Shown: positions 1 to 5,496 of the stretch, piece by piece
Numbering within the stretch: the stretch's first letter is position 1
Layout of the letters: each line of letters starts with the position of its first letter
Source of the DNA: an uncultured Clostridia bacterium
GTDB lineage: Bacteria; Bacillota; Clostridia; Christensenellales; Borkfalkiaceae
Direction of reading: 5' to 3'
Assembly (NCBI GenBank): GCA_946628865.1
Contig: CAMOXE010000170.1
Span: 1 to 7,196 of the forward strand
DNA: 7,196 bases
Translations under genes and position numbers: made by a program
Notes under the pieces: generated by a model
Database searches by the model: none
Seen by the model: the letters and a program-made list of their open reading frames with translations, nothing else
Told to the model about the DNA's origin: nothing

Positions 1-676
1 CCACGCCTATAAGTCGTTTAATCGGGAATTTTGCGTTTGTCCGCATTTCCTTTTTGCCGCGAAATTTAACGAGGAGATAAAAAAGCGCTATCGCCTCGCT
101 TATAGTGACCGAAAGCGTGGCAAGCGCCGCTTTTCCCGCCGAAGTATTGCCGAAAAAATAGCAAAGCAACAGTCCGAAAAAAAGTTTGACGGCCTGTTCG
201 ACGACTTGCGAGACGGCTGTCGGAGACATTTGTCTTTTGCCCTGAAAATAACCGCGCAAACACGAAATAGCGCTTACCGCCGCAACCGACGGGGCGAGCG
301 CTATATATACGAGATACGCCTCTTTATTCCCTTGCATACGCGAAATAAACGGCGAAAACACGCCGAGAAAGACACTGCCCGCTATGCCTATCGGCAAAAA
401 GAAATTCATGGCGCGGTTTAAAATTTCTCCGCTCTTATCATCTTCTTGAGAAACGAGTTTCGCAATCGCAGAGGGCGCTCCGGTAGAGGAAAACGTCAAC
501 AGCAAAGAGTATAGCGGAAACGCGGTCTGGTATATTCCCAGTCCCTTTGCTCCGAGGAGGTTGGTTAGCGGAACGCGATACACCGCGCCGAGGATTTTCG
601 CAGCTAAACCGCCTAAAGCGATAGTCGCGCCCCCTCTCAACATCTGATACAGCCACGCTTTGCTTTTTGCCGTCAT
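1..676 (-). CDS. SpoVB/MATE-like polysaccharide flippase, N-terminal part (runs off window)
   Basis: An open frame runs without stops from an ATG at 676 to the window edge, giving 225 residues of a family usually about 500 long. The reading is hydrophobic with several membrane segments (about 15-32, 50-75, 92-112, 120-140, 163-178, 186-204). Conserved landmarks are RGGATIALGG at 14-23, YRVPLTNLLGAKGLGIYQ at 33-50 and RGYFQGKRQMSPTAVSQ at 141-157, all characteristic of the SpoVB/YabM branch of the MATE-like/MurJ-like lipid-linked oligosaccharide flippases. Such proteins move lipid-linked sugar precursors across the cytoplasmic membrane; SpoVB itself is needed for spore cortex synthesis. The start codon overlaps the spoVT stop (ATGA, 673-676) and has only a weak upstream SD, which suggests translational coupling. 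The spoVT-flippase order matches Bacillus spoVT-yabM. The family call is firm; the exact substrate and which SpoVB paralogue it is are not known. Confidence 0.9.
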   Translation of the reverse strand, partial: MTAKSKAWLYQMLRGGATIALGGLAAKILGAVYRVPLTNLLGAKGLGIYQTAFPLYSLLLTFSSTGAPSAIAKLVSQEDDKSGEILNRAMNFFLPIGIAGSVFLGVFSPFISRMQGNKEAYLVYIALAPSVAAVSAISCLRGYFQGKRQMSPTAVSQVVEQAVKLFFGLLLCYFFGNTSAGKAALATLSVTISEAIALFYLLVKFRGKKEMRTNAKFPIKRLIGV

Positions 677-1215
677 TGCGCCGCCGACGCGATAAGTTCG
701 GAAACGAGCATGCATAGTTCTGCGTCCTGCTCGCTTATTTGTCTGTCGGGTTTATCGCTTAAAAGCGCAATCATCCCGATCGCCTTTCCGTCGACTGTAA
801 TCGGAGCAAAAAACTGATTGAAAAAATCCTTTTCTTCGCCCGAAAGCGGAAGCGTTTCGCCGCCGCCTGAAAAGGTCGTTAAATATTTCTTGTTTTCCTT
901 TATCAAATCGGAAACCGATCCGGATATTTCTTTGCCCGAATATTTCTCGGCGTTTTTCCCCGCCGTCGCGACGAATACGTTTTCGTCGCATATCGCAGAC
1001 TCATGCCCGGTAAATTTAAAGAGCGTTTCGCACGCGCCCTTGCTTGCGCTGCCCAGATGTGCCAAAGGATAGTGCTTTTTTAAAATTATACCGTCTTTAT
1101 CCGCAAAAATTTCAAGCGGATCGCCGAAATCTATCTTCAATATAGTCCGCATTTCTTTTGGAATTACAACTCTGCCGAGCATATCCACCCGTCTTATTAT
1201 ACCTGTTTCTCTCAT
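673..1215 (-). CDS. spoVT: Stage V sporulation protein T (AbrB-type DNA-binding regulator with GAF-like domain)
   Basis: The 180 residues are about the length of Bacillus SpoVT (178). Residues 1-50 form the AbrB/SpoVT swapped-hairpin DNA-binding domain, with the hallmark run GRVVIPKEMR at 14-23 followed by GDPLEIF at 31-37. Residues about 56-178 form the GAF-like ligand or oligomerisation domain that separates SpoVT from short AbrB proteins. In Bacillus, SpoVT acts in the forespore as an activator and repressor of sigma-G-dependent genes; the same late-sporulation role is inferred here. The start is fixed by similarity, since the N-terminus (MRETGIIRRVDMLGRVV) begins exactly as in SpoVT. The ATG lies directly after the U-run of the terminator at 1216-1253, and its only SD-like sequence (GGGGAG, 1222-1227) overlaps the hairpin's 3' arm. 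The gene overlaps the downstream flippase by 4 bp. Confidence 0.95.
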   Translation of the reverse strand: MRETGIIRRVDMLGRVVIPKEMRTILKIDFGDPLEIFADKDGIILKKHYPLAHLGSASKGACETLFKFTGHESAICDENVFVATAGKNAEKYSGKEISGSVSDLIKENKKYLTTFSGGGETLPLSGEEKDFFNQFFAPITVDGKAIGMIALLSDKPDRQISEQDAELCMLVSELIASAAQ

Positions 1216-1253
1216 AAAAAACTCCCCGAAAGCGCTCGATTACGCTCTCGGGG
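1216..1253 (-). terminator. Intrinsic terminator after the sugar dehydratase, abutting the spoVT start codon
   Basis: On the minus strand, CCCCGAGAGCG pairs with CGCTTTCGGGG (11 bp including one G-U) around an 8-nt loop. The stem is followed by AG and six Ts (1221-1216). This is a canonical rho-independent terminator for the gene ending at 1290. Its U-run ends at the base before the spoVT ATG at 1215, so it can also act as a structured leader for spoVT. Confidence 0.85.
1222..1227 (-). promoter_or_regulatory. spoVT ribosome binding site embedded in the terminator hairpin
   Basis: GGGGAG, containing the SD core GGAG, sits six bases (all T) before the spoVT ATG. Its first four Gs are the end of the terminator's 3' stem arm and pair with CCCC at 1250-1253. 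When the hairpin forms, this SD should be largely hidden. No other SD-like sequence is available for this firmly placed start. Confidence 0.65.
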
Positions 1254-1275
1254 TTATTGTCTGCAAATCGCCGGA

Positions 1276-1282
1276 TATTATG
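1276..1282 (-). promoter_or_regulatory. Possible sigma-G/F-like -10 element for spoVT
   Basis: In the 74-bp gap before spoVT the minus strand reads CATAATA, which fits the sigma-G/F -10 consensus (CATNNTA). It lies about 60 bp before the ATG and upstream of the hairpin, so a transcript starting there would carry the hairpin as its leader. No good -35 (GMATR) is seen 16-18 bp upstream. The call rests mainly on spoVT being sigma-G-dependent in Bacillus, and a chance match is quite possible. Confidence 0.22.
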
Positions 1283-1289
1283 TATTTTC

Positions 1290-3125
1290 CTATCTTTTAT
1301 CTATAACGTAAGTAGGTACTAACGTTTTGACGAGTTCTTTCATGTCGTCGGTTTCGGCGTAAGCCATTTCGTAGAGTTTATCCAAAGTCGCAAAAAGCGC
1401 GTCCTCGTCTAAGGCGATGGGTCTTGCGATATTGATAAGTCCGTTAGGCGTGGTCTGAAGTCCCTCTTCGTCCATTAGCCTTTCTTCGTAGAGTTTTTCG
1501 CCCGGACGAAGCCCCGTGCAGACGATATCTATATCGACGTTCGGCGTTAAGCCGGAGAGTTTTATGAGGTTATACGCCAAATCGTATATTTTGACCGGCG
1601 CACCCATGTCGAGGACGAAAATCTGACCTTTTTTCGCATACGCACCCGCTTGAAGGACGAGCGATACCGCCTCGGGAATAGTCATGAAATAACGTATTAT
1701 ATTTTTGTCGGTTACGGTTACGGGTCCGCCCGAGGCTATCTGTTTTTTAAATAGCGGGATTACCGAGCCGTTCGAGCCTAAGACGTTTCCGAATCTGACG
1801 GCGACGAAGTTGGTCTTTTTCGAGCGCTTGCCGATTGTCTGCACGATCATTTCGCAAATGCGCTTGGTCGCGCCCATTATGTTGGTCGGATTGACCGCCT
1901 TGTCGGTAGATATAAGCACGAAGGTTTCCGCCTCGTATTTGTCTGCGCAACGCGCTACGTTGAGCGTTCCGAACACGTTGTTTTTGACGGCCTCGTTGGG
2001 GCTTGTCTCCATGAGCGGAACGTGTTTGTGCGCGGCGGCGTGAAAAACTATCTGCGGACGGTATTTATTAAACACGTCCTCCATTTTTTTGCTGCCGCGA
2101 ACGCTCGCTATCAAGACGAGCAGGTTAAGCCCGGGGTGCGTGCGTTTTAATTCTTGCTCGATATCGTAAGCGTTGTTTTCGTAAATATCCAAAATTATGA
2201 GTTGTCTGGGTCTGTGCGAGGCTATCTGGCGGCAAAGTTCGCTGCCGATTGATCCGCCGCCGCCCGTCACCAAAACAACCTTGTTTTCGATGTATTTTAT
2301 TATCTCGTCGATATCGACGGTTACCTGTTCTCTGCCTAAAAGGTCTGAAATTTCAACCTTTCTAAGCGACGATACCGATACTTTGCCGTTTAATATCTGA
2401 TAAGTCCCGGGAACCGTCTTTACTTCGCATTTCGTCTTGCTTGCCAAAGAAATTATTTCGCTTATACGCTTTTTCTCCGCCGAAGGCATTGCGATAAATA
2501 TTTCTTCAACTTGGTATTTCTTCGCGTACTTTTCTATATCTTCCGTCGTCCCGACGACTTTTACGCCCATGACGTAGTTGCCGACTTTTTGCACATCGTC
2601 GTCCAAAAGACATACCGGCTTATACGCGAGTTTGTCCGAGGTTTGCATCTCTTTTAAAATCGCGTGCGCAGCCTCGCCCGCGCCGACGACCATAACGTTC
2701 GTTTTGCCCTCTTTACGAGTGTTTAAGTAATGCTTCCCCGCCGAAAATATACGCTTATAAAAGCGGAAAATCATACTTAGATCGAACAAAATGACCGTGT
2801 ATACCACCGCGGTGCCGACCCACGCCTGACCGTTCGGGCGCAGAAGAGTTATAATCGCGTTCAGCGCGCCGATAAACAGGCAGGAGACCCCGAGTTTTAA
2901 CATTTCGCGAAGCCCTACCGAGGAATAGACCACGAAATAGAGTTTGGTTATCGCGAACATAAATATCGCGAGCGCGACGTTGCCGATAGTTAAAAATAAA
3001 AACTCCTGCTTAAACGTCGGATTATCGACCGTTATTAAAAACGCAAGCAGCATCGATACGCAAACAAGCGCGGCGTCCGCGAGCATCGTAATCAAGATTT
3101 TAATAATTTTGTTATTGCCTTTCAT
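1290..3125 (-). CDS. Membrane-anchored nucleotide-sugar 4,6-dehydratase (WbpM/PglF/CapD type)
   Basis: The 611 residues have the usual length and layout of the large WbpM/PglF/CapD family. Four membrane segments occupy about 9-33, 41-67, 77-95 and 102-120. A first Rossmann-like domain starts with VMVVGAGEAAH (144-154). The catalytic extended-SDR domain starts with the NAD-binding VTGGGGSIGSE (286-296), followed by FHAAAHKHVPLME (361-373), STDKAVNPTN (406-415), M417/K421 and the C-terminal GLRPGEKLYEE (538-548). A Met replaces the usual SDR catalytic Tyr (MGATK), as is typical of the large membrane-bound members. Known members convert UDP-GlcNAc to the 4-keto-6-deoxy sugar, the first step to bacillosamine or QuiNAc/FucNAc sugars for glycans or glycoproteins; the same reaction is inferred here. 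The gene has its own strong promoter and a terminator, so it looks monocistronic. The UDP-GlcNAc substrate is likely but not proven. Confidence 0.93.
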   Translation of the reverse strand: MKGNNKIIKILITMLADAALVCVSMLLAFLITVDNPTFKQEFLFLTIGNVALAIFMFAITKLYFVVYSSVGLREMLKLGVSCLFIGALNAIITLLRPNGQAWVGTAVVYTVILFDLSMIFRFYKRIFSAGKHYLNTRKEGKTNVMVVGAGEAAHAILKEMQTSDKLAYKPVCLLDDDVQKVGNYVMGVKVVGTTEDIEKYAKKYQVEEIFIAMPSAEKKRISEIISLASKTKCEVKTVPGTYQILNGKVSVSSLRKVEISDLLGREQVTVDIDEIIKYIENKVVLVTGGGGSIGSELCRQIASHRPRQLIILDIYENNAYDIEQELKRTHPGLNLLVLIASVRGSKKMEDVFNKYRPQIVFHAAAHKHVPLMETSPNEAVKNNVFGTLNVARCADKYEAETFVLISTDKAVNPTNIMGATKRICEMIVQTIGKRSKKTNFVAVRFGNVLGSNGSVIPLFKKQIASGGPVTVTDKNIIRYFMTIPEAVSLVLQAGAYAKKGQIFVLDMGAPVKIYDLAYNLIKLSGLTPNVDIDIVCTGLRPGEKLYEERLMDEEGLQTTPNGLINIARPIALDEDALFATLDKLYEMAYAETDDMKELVKTLVPTYVIDKR

Positions 3126-3134
3126 ATCTTTTTA

Positions 3135-3163
3135 ATTGTAACAGAAAAAACGGTTTCAGTCAA
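3135..3163 (-). promoter_or_regulatory. Sigma-A-type promoter of the sugar dehydratase
   Basis: The minus strand has -35 TTGACT (3163-3158), a 17-bp spacer and -10 TACAAT (3140-3135). Only nine bases separate the -10 from the ATG at 3125, so the start of transcription should fall about 2-4 bases before the start codon. No SD is present there. The mRNA is therefore predicted to be nearly leaderless. Confidence 0.8.
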
Positions 3164-3167
3164 GTTT

Positions 3168-3197
3168 TTTGCATATCATTTATAAATAAAATACAAA
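3168..3197. promoter_or_regulatory. Imperfect 30-bp dyad between divergent genes (candidate operator)
   Basis: A dyad centred between 3182 and 3183 pairs 12 of 15 positions, with a perfect ATTTATAAAT core and TTTG/CAAA ends. It lies just upstream of the minus-strand -35. It also contains the only plausible plus-strand promoter for the phosphate transporter, a weak one (TTGCAT 3169-3174, 17 bp, TACAAA 3192-3197). A regulator binding here could affect both genes. AT-richness makes chance symmetry more likely, so this is tentative. Confidence 0.3.
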
Positions 3198-3227
3198 CCT
3201 TAATCATATAGTTTTAGTGGTATAACT

Positions 3228-4187
3228 ATGAGCGTATTAAACGAACTTTTACTTTTTATCGGCGGAATAACCGTTTTCCTGCTCGGGCTGACTGATATAA
3301 GCCGCGGCGTAAGCGGGTTTGCCAAAGAAAAAACGAAACGCTTGCTTTCAAAATGCTCGTCAAATCCTATAAGAGGCCTTTTGACGGGAGCGACCGTCAC
3401 GGCGGTCGCTCAAAGCAGTATAGCCGTAAACATAGTCGCGATCGGTTTCGTCGATTCGGGCATGCTTACGTTTTATTCCGCGGCGGCTATAATTATGGGC
3501 GCAAATATCGGAACTACGGTTACCGCGCAAATAGTCTCTTTGTCCGGAATAACTTCCTTCGATATAACCGCCGTCGGCTCGCTTGCCGCCTTTATCGGTT
3601 TTGCCGTTTCGTTTTTCTCGAAAAAGGCGAATAACAAAACTATAGGCGATGTTTTAATAGGTTTCGGATTGATATTCATAGGTCTTGAAATAATGAGCCA
3701 AAGCGTGGAATTCTTTAATGGATACAAAGCCTTTCAAAATATATTTTTAATCGACAACCCGCTCGTACTCTTTTTAAACGGCATAGCGGTAACCGCCGTT
3801 ATGCAGAGTTCGTCTGCGGTAACCAGCGTGATGATACTTCTCGCCTCCGGCGGAGTTTTGAGTTTTAACAACGCGATATTTATTATCCTCGGCGCAAACG
3901 TCGGAACTTGCCTACCCGTAATCGTCTCCGCACTCGGCAAAAGCGACGCCGCTCGCCGCGCCGCGGTTTTCAACCTCGCGTTTAATCTCTACGGTGCGGC
4001 GCTCTTTTTTATTCCGGCAATAGCGTGGGGAAATCAAATTTCGGCAATCTTTACCGCCTCGCATTCTATCGGCAGAGCAATAGCGAATTTCCATACGGTT
4101 TTCAATCTCATCACCGCCATCGCCACCCTGCCGTTACTCAGACCGTTTTCGGAATTGTCCGCAAAAAAATCTCTTAAAGCCGGCTGA
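3228..4187 (+). CDS. Na+/phosphate cotransporter family protein (NptA/PF02690 type), short form
   Basis: This 319-residue hydrophobic protein has the internal duplication typical of bacterial Na+/Pi cotransporters. Repeat 1 carries GATVTAVAQSSIAV (54-67) and GANIGTTVTA (91-100). Repeat 2 carries GIAVTAVMQSSSAV (185-198) and GANVGTCLPV (222-231). The paired QSS motifs (62-64, 193-195) are the expected signature of the transport site. The end (ANFHTVFNLITAIATLPLLRP) fits the family's last helix. Many bacterial homologues have a C-terminal PhoU-like domain of about 200 residues; here the protein stops at 319 without one. It should sit in the cytoplasmic membrane and import phosphate with sodium. 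The ATG has a weak SD (GTGG, 7 bases upstream). It is divergent from the dehydratase, and no terminator separates it from the peroxide operon 95 bp downstream, so some read-through is possible. Substrate is inferred from family. Confidence 0.9.
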   Translation: MSVLNELLLFIGGITVFLLGLTDISRGVSGFAKEKTKRLLSKCSSNPIRGLLTGATVTAVAQSSIAVNIVAIGFVDSGMLTFYSAAAIIMGANIGTTVTAQIVSLSGITSFDITAVGSLAAFIGFAVSFFSKKANNKTIGDVLIGFGLIFIGLEIMSQSVEFFNGYKAFQNIFLIDNPLVLFLNGIAVTAVMQSSSAVTSVMILLASGGVLSFNNAIFIILGANVGTCLPVIVSALGKSDAARRAAVFNLAFNLYGAALFFIPAIAWGNQISAIFTASHSIGRAIANFHTVFNLITAIATLPLLRPFSELSAKKSLKAG

Positions 4188-4220
4188 ACGCGTAAATCCG
4201 AAAAAAAAATATAAAAACGC

Positions 4221-4249
4221 TTGACACGGTAAAATATATTTGATACAAT
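4221..4249 (+). promoter_or_regulatory. Strong sigma-A promoter of the ohrR-peroxidase operon
   Basis: Perfect -35 TTGACA (4221-4226), 17-bp spacer, and an extended -10 TGATACAAT (4241-4249). Transcription should start near 4256, leaving a leader of about 27 bases with SD GAGGG at 4271-4275, seven bases before the ohrR ATG. The -10 lies inside the OhrR-like operator, so repressor binding would block polymerase directly. Confidence 0.88.
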
Positions 4250-4263
4250 ATAATTGCATACAA
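4244..4263. promoter_or_regulatory. OhrR-type operator overlapping the -10
   Basis: The sequence TACAAT-ATA-ATTGCA (4244-4258) is an inverted repeat with one mismatch and is followed by TACAA (4259-4263). As I recall it, the Bacillus subtilis OhrR site is TACAAT-N3-ATTGTA followed by a second TACAAT. The spacing is identical and 11 of 12 arm bases agree. Its place over the -10 and the start of transcription, directly upstream of an ohrR gene, fits autorepression. This is a visual match to a remembered consensus. Confidence 0.72.
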
Positions 4264-4282
4264 CATAAACGAGGGCAGAAAA

Positions 4283-4720
4283 ATGGATTACGATTATAAA
4301 GAGGCGATGAAACTCAAATATCAACTGTGTTTTCCGCTGTATGCGGCGGCGCGGAACGTCATAGGGCATTATTCGCCGTATTTAAAGCCGCTCGGACTTA
4401 CCTACACTCAATATATCGTTTTGTTGGTATTGTGGGAAAAAGACGGCGTAACCGTAGGCGAGATATGCGACAAATTGTTGCTCGACAACGGGACGCTCTC
4501 ACCTCTACTCAAAAAAATGGAGAAAGATGGCTTAGTCGAGCGCAGACGAAGCATAGACGACGACAGAGTGGTAATAATTACTTTGACGGACAAGGGAAAA
4601 GAACTTCAGATAAAGGCAAAGGACGTACCCGTGAAAGTCGCGGGTTGCGTCAACTTGACGCAAGAAAAAGTCCAAGCGCTGTATTCTTTACTTTACGAAT
4701 TAATAGAAACGAATAAATAA
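4283..4720 (+). CDS. ohrR: Organic hydroperoxide-sensing MarR-family repressor OhrR
   Basis: This 145-residue MarR-fold protein closely resembles OhrR along its length. The N-terminal KLKYQLCFPLYAAAR holds the peroxide-reactive cysteine C16 (C15 in B. subtilis OhrR). Y30 and Y41 match the two tyrosines that hydrogen-bond the reactive thiol (B. subtilis Y29 and Y40). The winged helix-turn-helix spans about 55-102, with LDNGTLSPLLKKMEKDGLVERRRS (67-90) and the wing DDDRVVIITLT (92-102). OhrR represses until organic hydroperoxides oxidise the Cys. A further Cys at 122 lies 106 residues after C16, close to the second Cys of two-Cys OhrR proteins (C22/C127 in Xanthomonas), while C62 is in the DNA-binding region. 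The start is supported by SD GAGGG. It is the first gene of the operon, 16 bases before the first peroxidase, and probably represses its own promoter. The usual target gene ohr is not in the window. Confidence 0.93.
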   Translation: MDYDYKEAMKLKYQLCFPLYAAARNVIGHYSPYLKPLGLTYTQYIVLLVLWEKDGVTVGEICDKLLLDNGTLSPLLKKMEKDGLVERRRSIDDDRVVIITLTDKGKELQIKAKDVPVKVAGCVNLTQEKVQALYSLLYELIETNK

Positions 4721-4736
4721 TAAAGGAGATAAAAAA

Positions 4737-5282
4737 ATGAAAACCGTTTACGATTTCAGCGTAAAAGACAGAGCGGGAAACGACGTAAGCCTATCCGAGT
4801 ATGAGGGGAAAGTACTGCTTATAGTAAACACCGCCACCGGCTGCGGGTTTACACCGCATTACGATCCGCTTGAAAAAATTTACAAGGAATTAAAAGAAAA
4901 GGGGTTCGAGATCCTCGATTTTCCGTGCAATCAGTTCGCCGACCAAGCGCCCGGCAGCGACGAAGATATACACGCGTTCTGCACGATGAAGTTCGGCACC
5001 GAGTTCCCGAGGTTTGCGAAAATCGACGTGAACGGCAAAAACGCAAGTCCGTTATTCGCATACCTCGCCGAAGAAAAGCCTTTTGCGGGATTCGGCAAGG
5101 GCATCAAAAACGCCATACTCAAAAAATATGCCGACGCCAACAACAAGAAATTCGGAGACAAGGCATATATAAAATGGAATTTTACTAAGTTTTTGATAGG
5201 CAGAGACGGAAAGGTAATCGCGAGGTTCGAGCCTACCGCGGATATGGAAGAGGTTAAAAAAGCCGTCGTTGCGGCGTTATGA
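4737..5282 (+). CDS. Glutathione-peroxidase-family thiol peroxidase 1 (Cys type, with long loop)
   Basis: The 181 residues match the GPx family (thioredoxin fold, usually 155-185). Visible residues: peroxidatic C36 in NTATGCGFTP, FPCNQF (62-67), active-site Q70, and W147-N148 in KWNFTKFLI, completing the Cys/Gln/Trp/Asn tetrad. C82 (AFCTMKF) is placed as the resolving Cys of the two-Cys, thioredoxin-dependent GPx-like enzymes. A Cys replaces selenocysteine, and no in-frame UGA is present. It should reduce H2O2 and organic hydroperoxides in the cytoplasm. Compared with the second peroxidase in this operon it has about 23 extra, Lys-rich residues between 111 and 145, just before the KWNF motif. 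Ala replaces the usual Glu after Q70, as in its paralogue. The SD AAAGGAG lies eight bases before the ATG. Bacteria of this type often lack glutathione, so a dithiol protein is the likelier reductant. Confidence 0.93.
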   Translation: MKTVYDFSVKDRAGNDVSLSEYEGKVLLIVNTATGCGFTPHYDPLEKIYKELKEKGFEILDFPCNQFADQAPGSDEDIHAFCTMKFGTEFPRFAKIDVNGKNASPLFAYLAEEKPFAGFGKGIKNAILKKYADANNKKFGDKAYIKWNFTKFLIGRDGKVIARFEPTADMEEVKKAVVAAL

Positions 5283-5298
5283 TTTTGCGGAGGGAAAT

Positions 5299-5496
5299 AT
5301 GAAGATAAGACTTAACCAAGATAAAGAAATCGTTAAAACTATACAAGACGGGCTTAAAGCCAAAGACGGATATTGCCCTTGTCGCGTCGGCAAGCGCCCG
5401 GAATTCAAGTGCATGTGCGAAGAGTTCAGAAATCAGATAGCCGACCCGAATTTCGAGGGGTTGTGCCACTGCGGACTATATTACAAGGAAAAATAA
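5299..5496 (+). CDS. Small six-Cys protein like the ferredoxin:thioredoxin reductase catalytic chain
   Basis: This 65-residue protein has three CxC pairs: CPC (26-28), CMC (38-40) and CHC (56-58), with CPCR and CHCGLYY resembling FTR catalytic (beta) chains. In plant and cyanobacterial FTR, four of six such Cys bind a [4Fe-4S] cluster and two form the redox disulfide next to a His; by order these would be C26, C38, C40 and C56 as ligands, C28/C58 as the disulfide, and H57. Spacing here is CPC-X9-CMC-X15-CHC, against CPC-X16-CPC-X8-CHC in classical FTR, with the same total. The protein would pass electrons from ferredoxin to disulfides. The ATG at 5299 is chosen for its SD GGAGGG (5289-5294); an ATG at 5269 gives ten extra residues but overlaps the previous gene and has no good SD. 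It sits between two peroxidases, so they are probable partners. No FTR variable chain is present in the window. Confidence 0.82.
   Translation: MKIRLNQDKEIVKTIQDGLKAKDGYCPCRVGKRPEFKCMCEEFRNQIADPNFEGLCHCGLYYKEK

Noticed and set aside
206..656. Short open frames on both strands over the left edge
   Set aside because: They are explained as other frames of the SpoVB-like flippase, which is open through the window edge and carries conserved family motifs.
1705..2043. Plus-strand open frame inside the sugar dehydratase
   Set aside because: It is antisense to the strongly conserved SDR catalytic region and has no recognisable domain or start signals.
4188..4220. Possible terminator after the phosphate transporter
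   Set aside because: There is an A-rich run and a tiny GCCGGC palindrome at the gene end, but no stem followed by a U-run on the plus strand.
4327..4716. Long alternative open frame inside ohrR on the same strand
   Set aside because: It lies wholly in another frame of a gene with clear OhrR similarity, has no SD and gives an Arg-rich sequence without recognisable features.
5269..5298. Upstream ATG giving ten extra residues on the FTR-like protein
   Set aside because: It overlaps the end of peroxidase 1, lacks a good SD, and the extra residues look like out-of-frame translation of that gene's end. The ATG at 5299 has GGAGGG just upstream.
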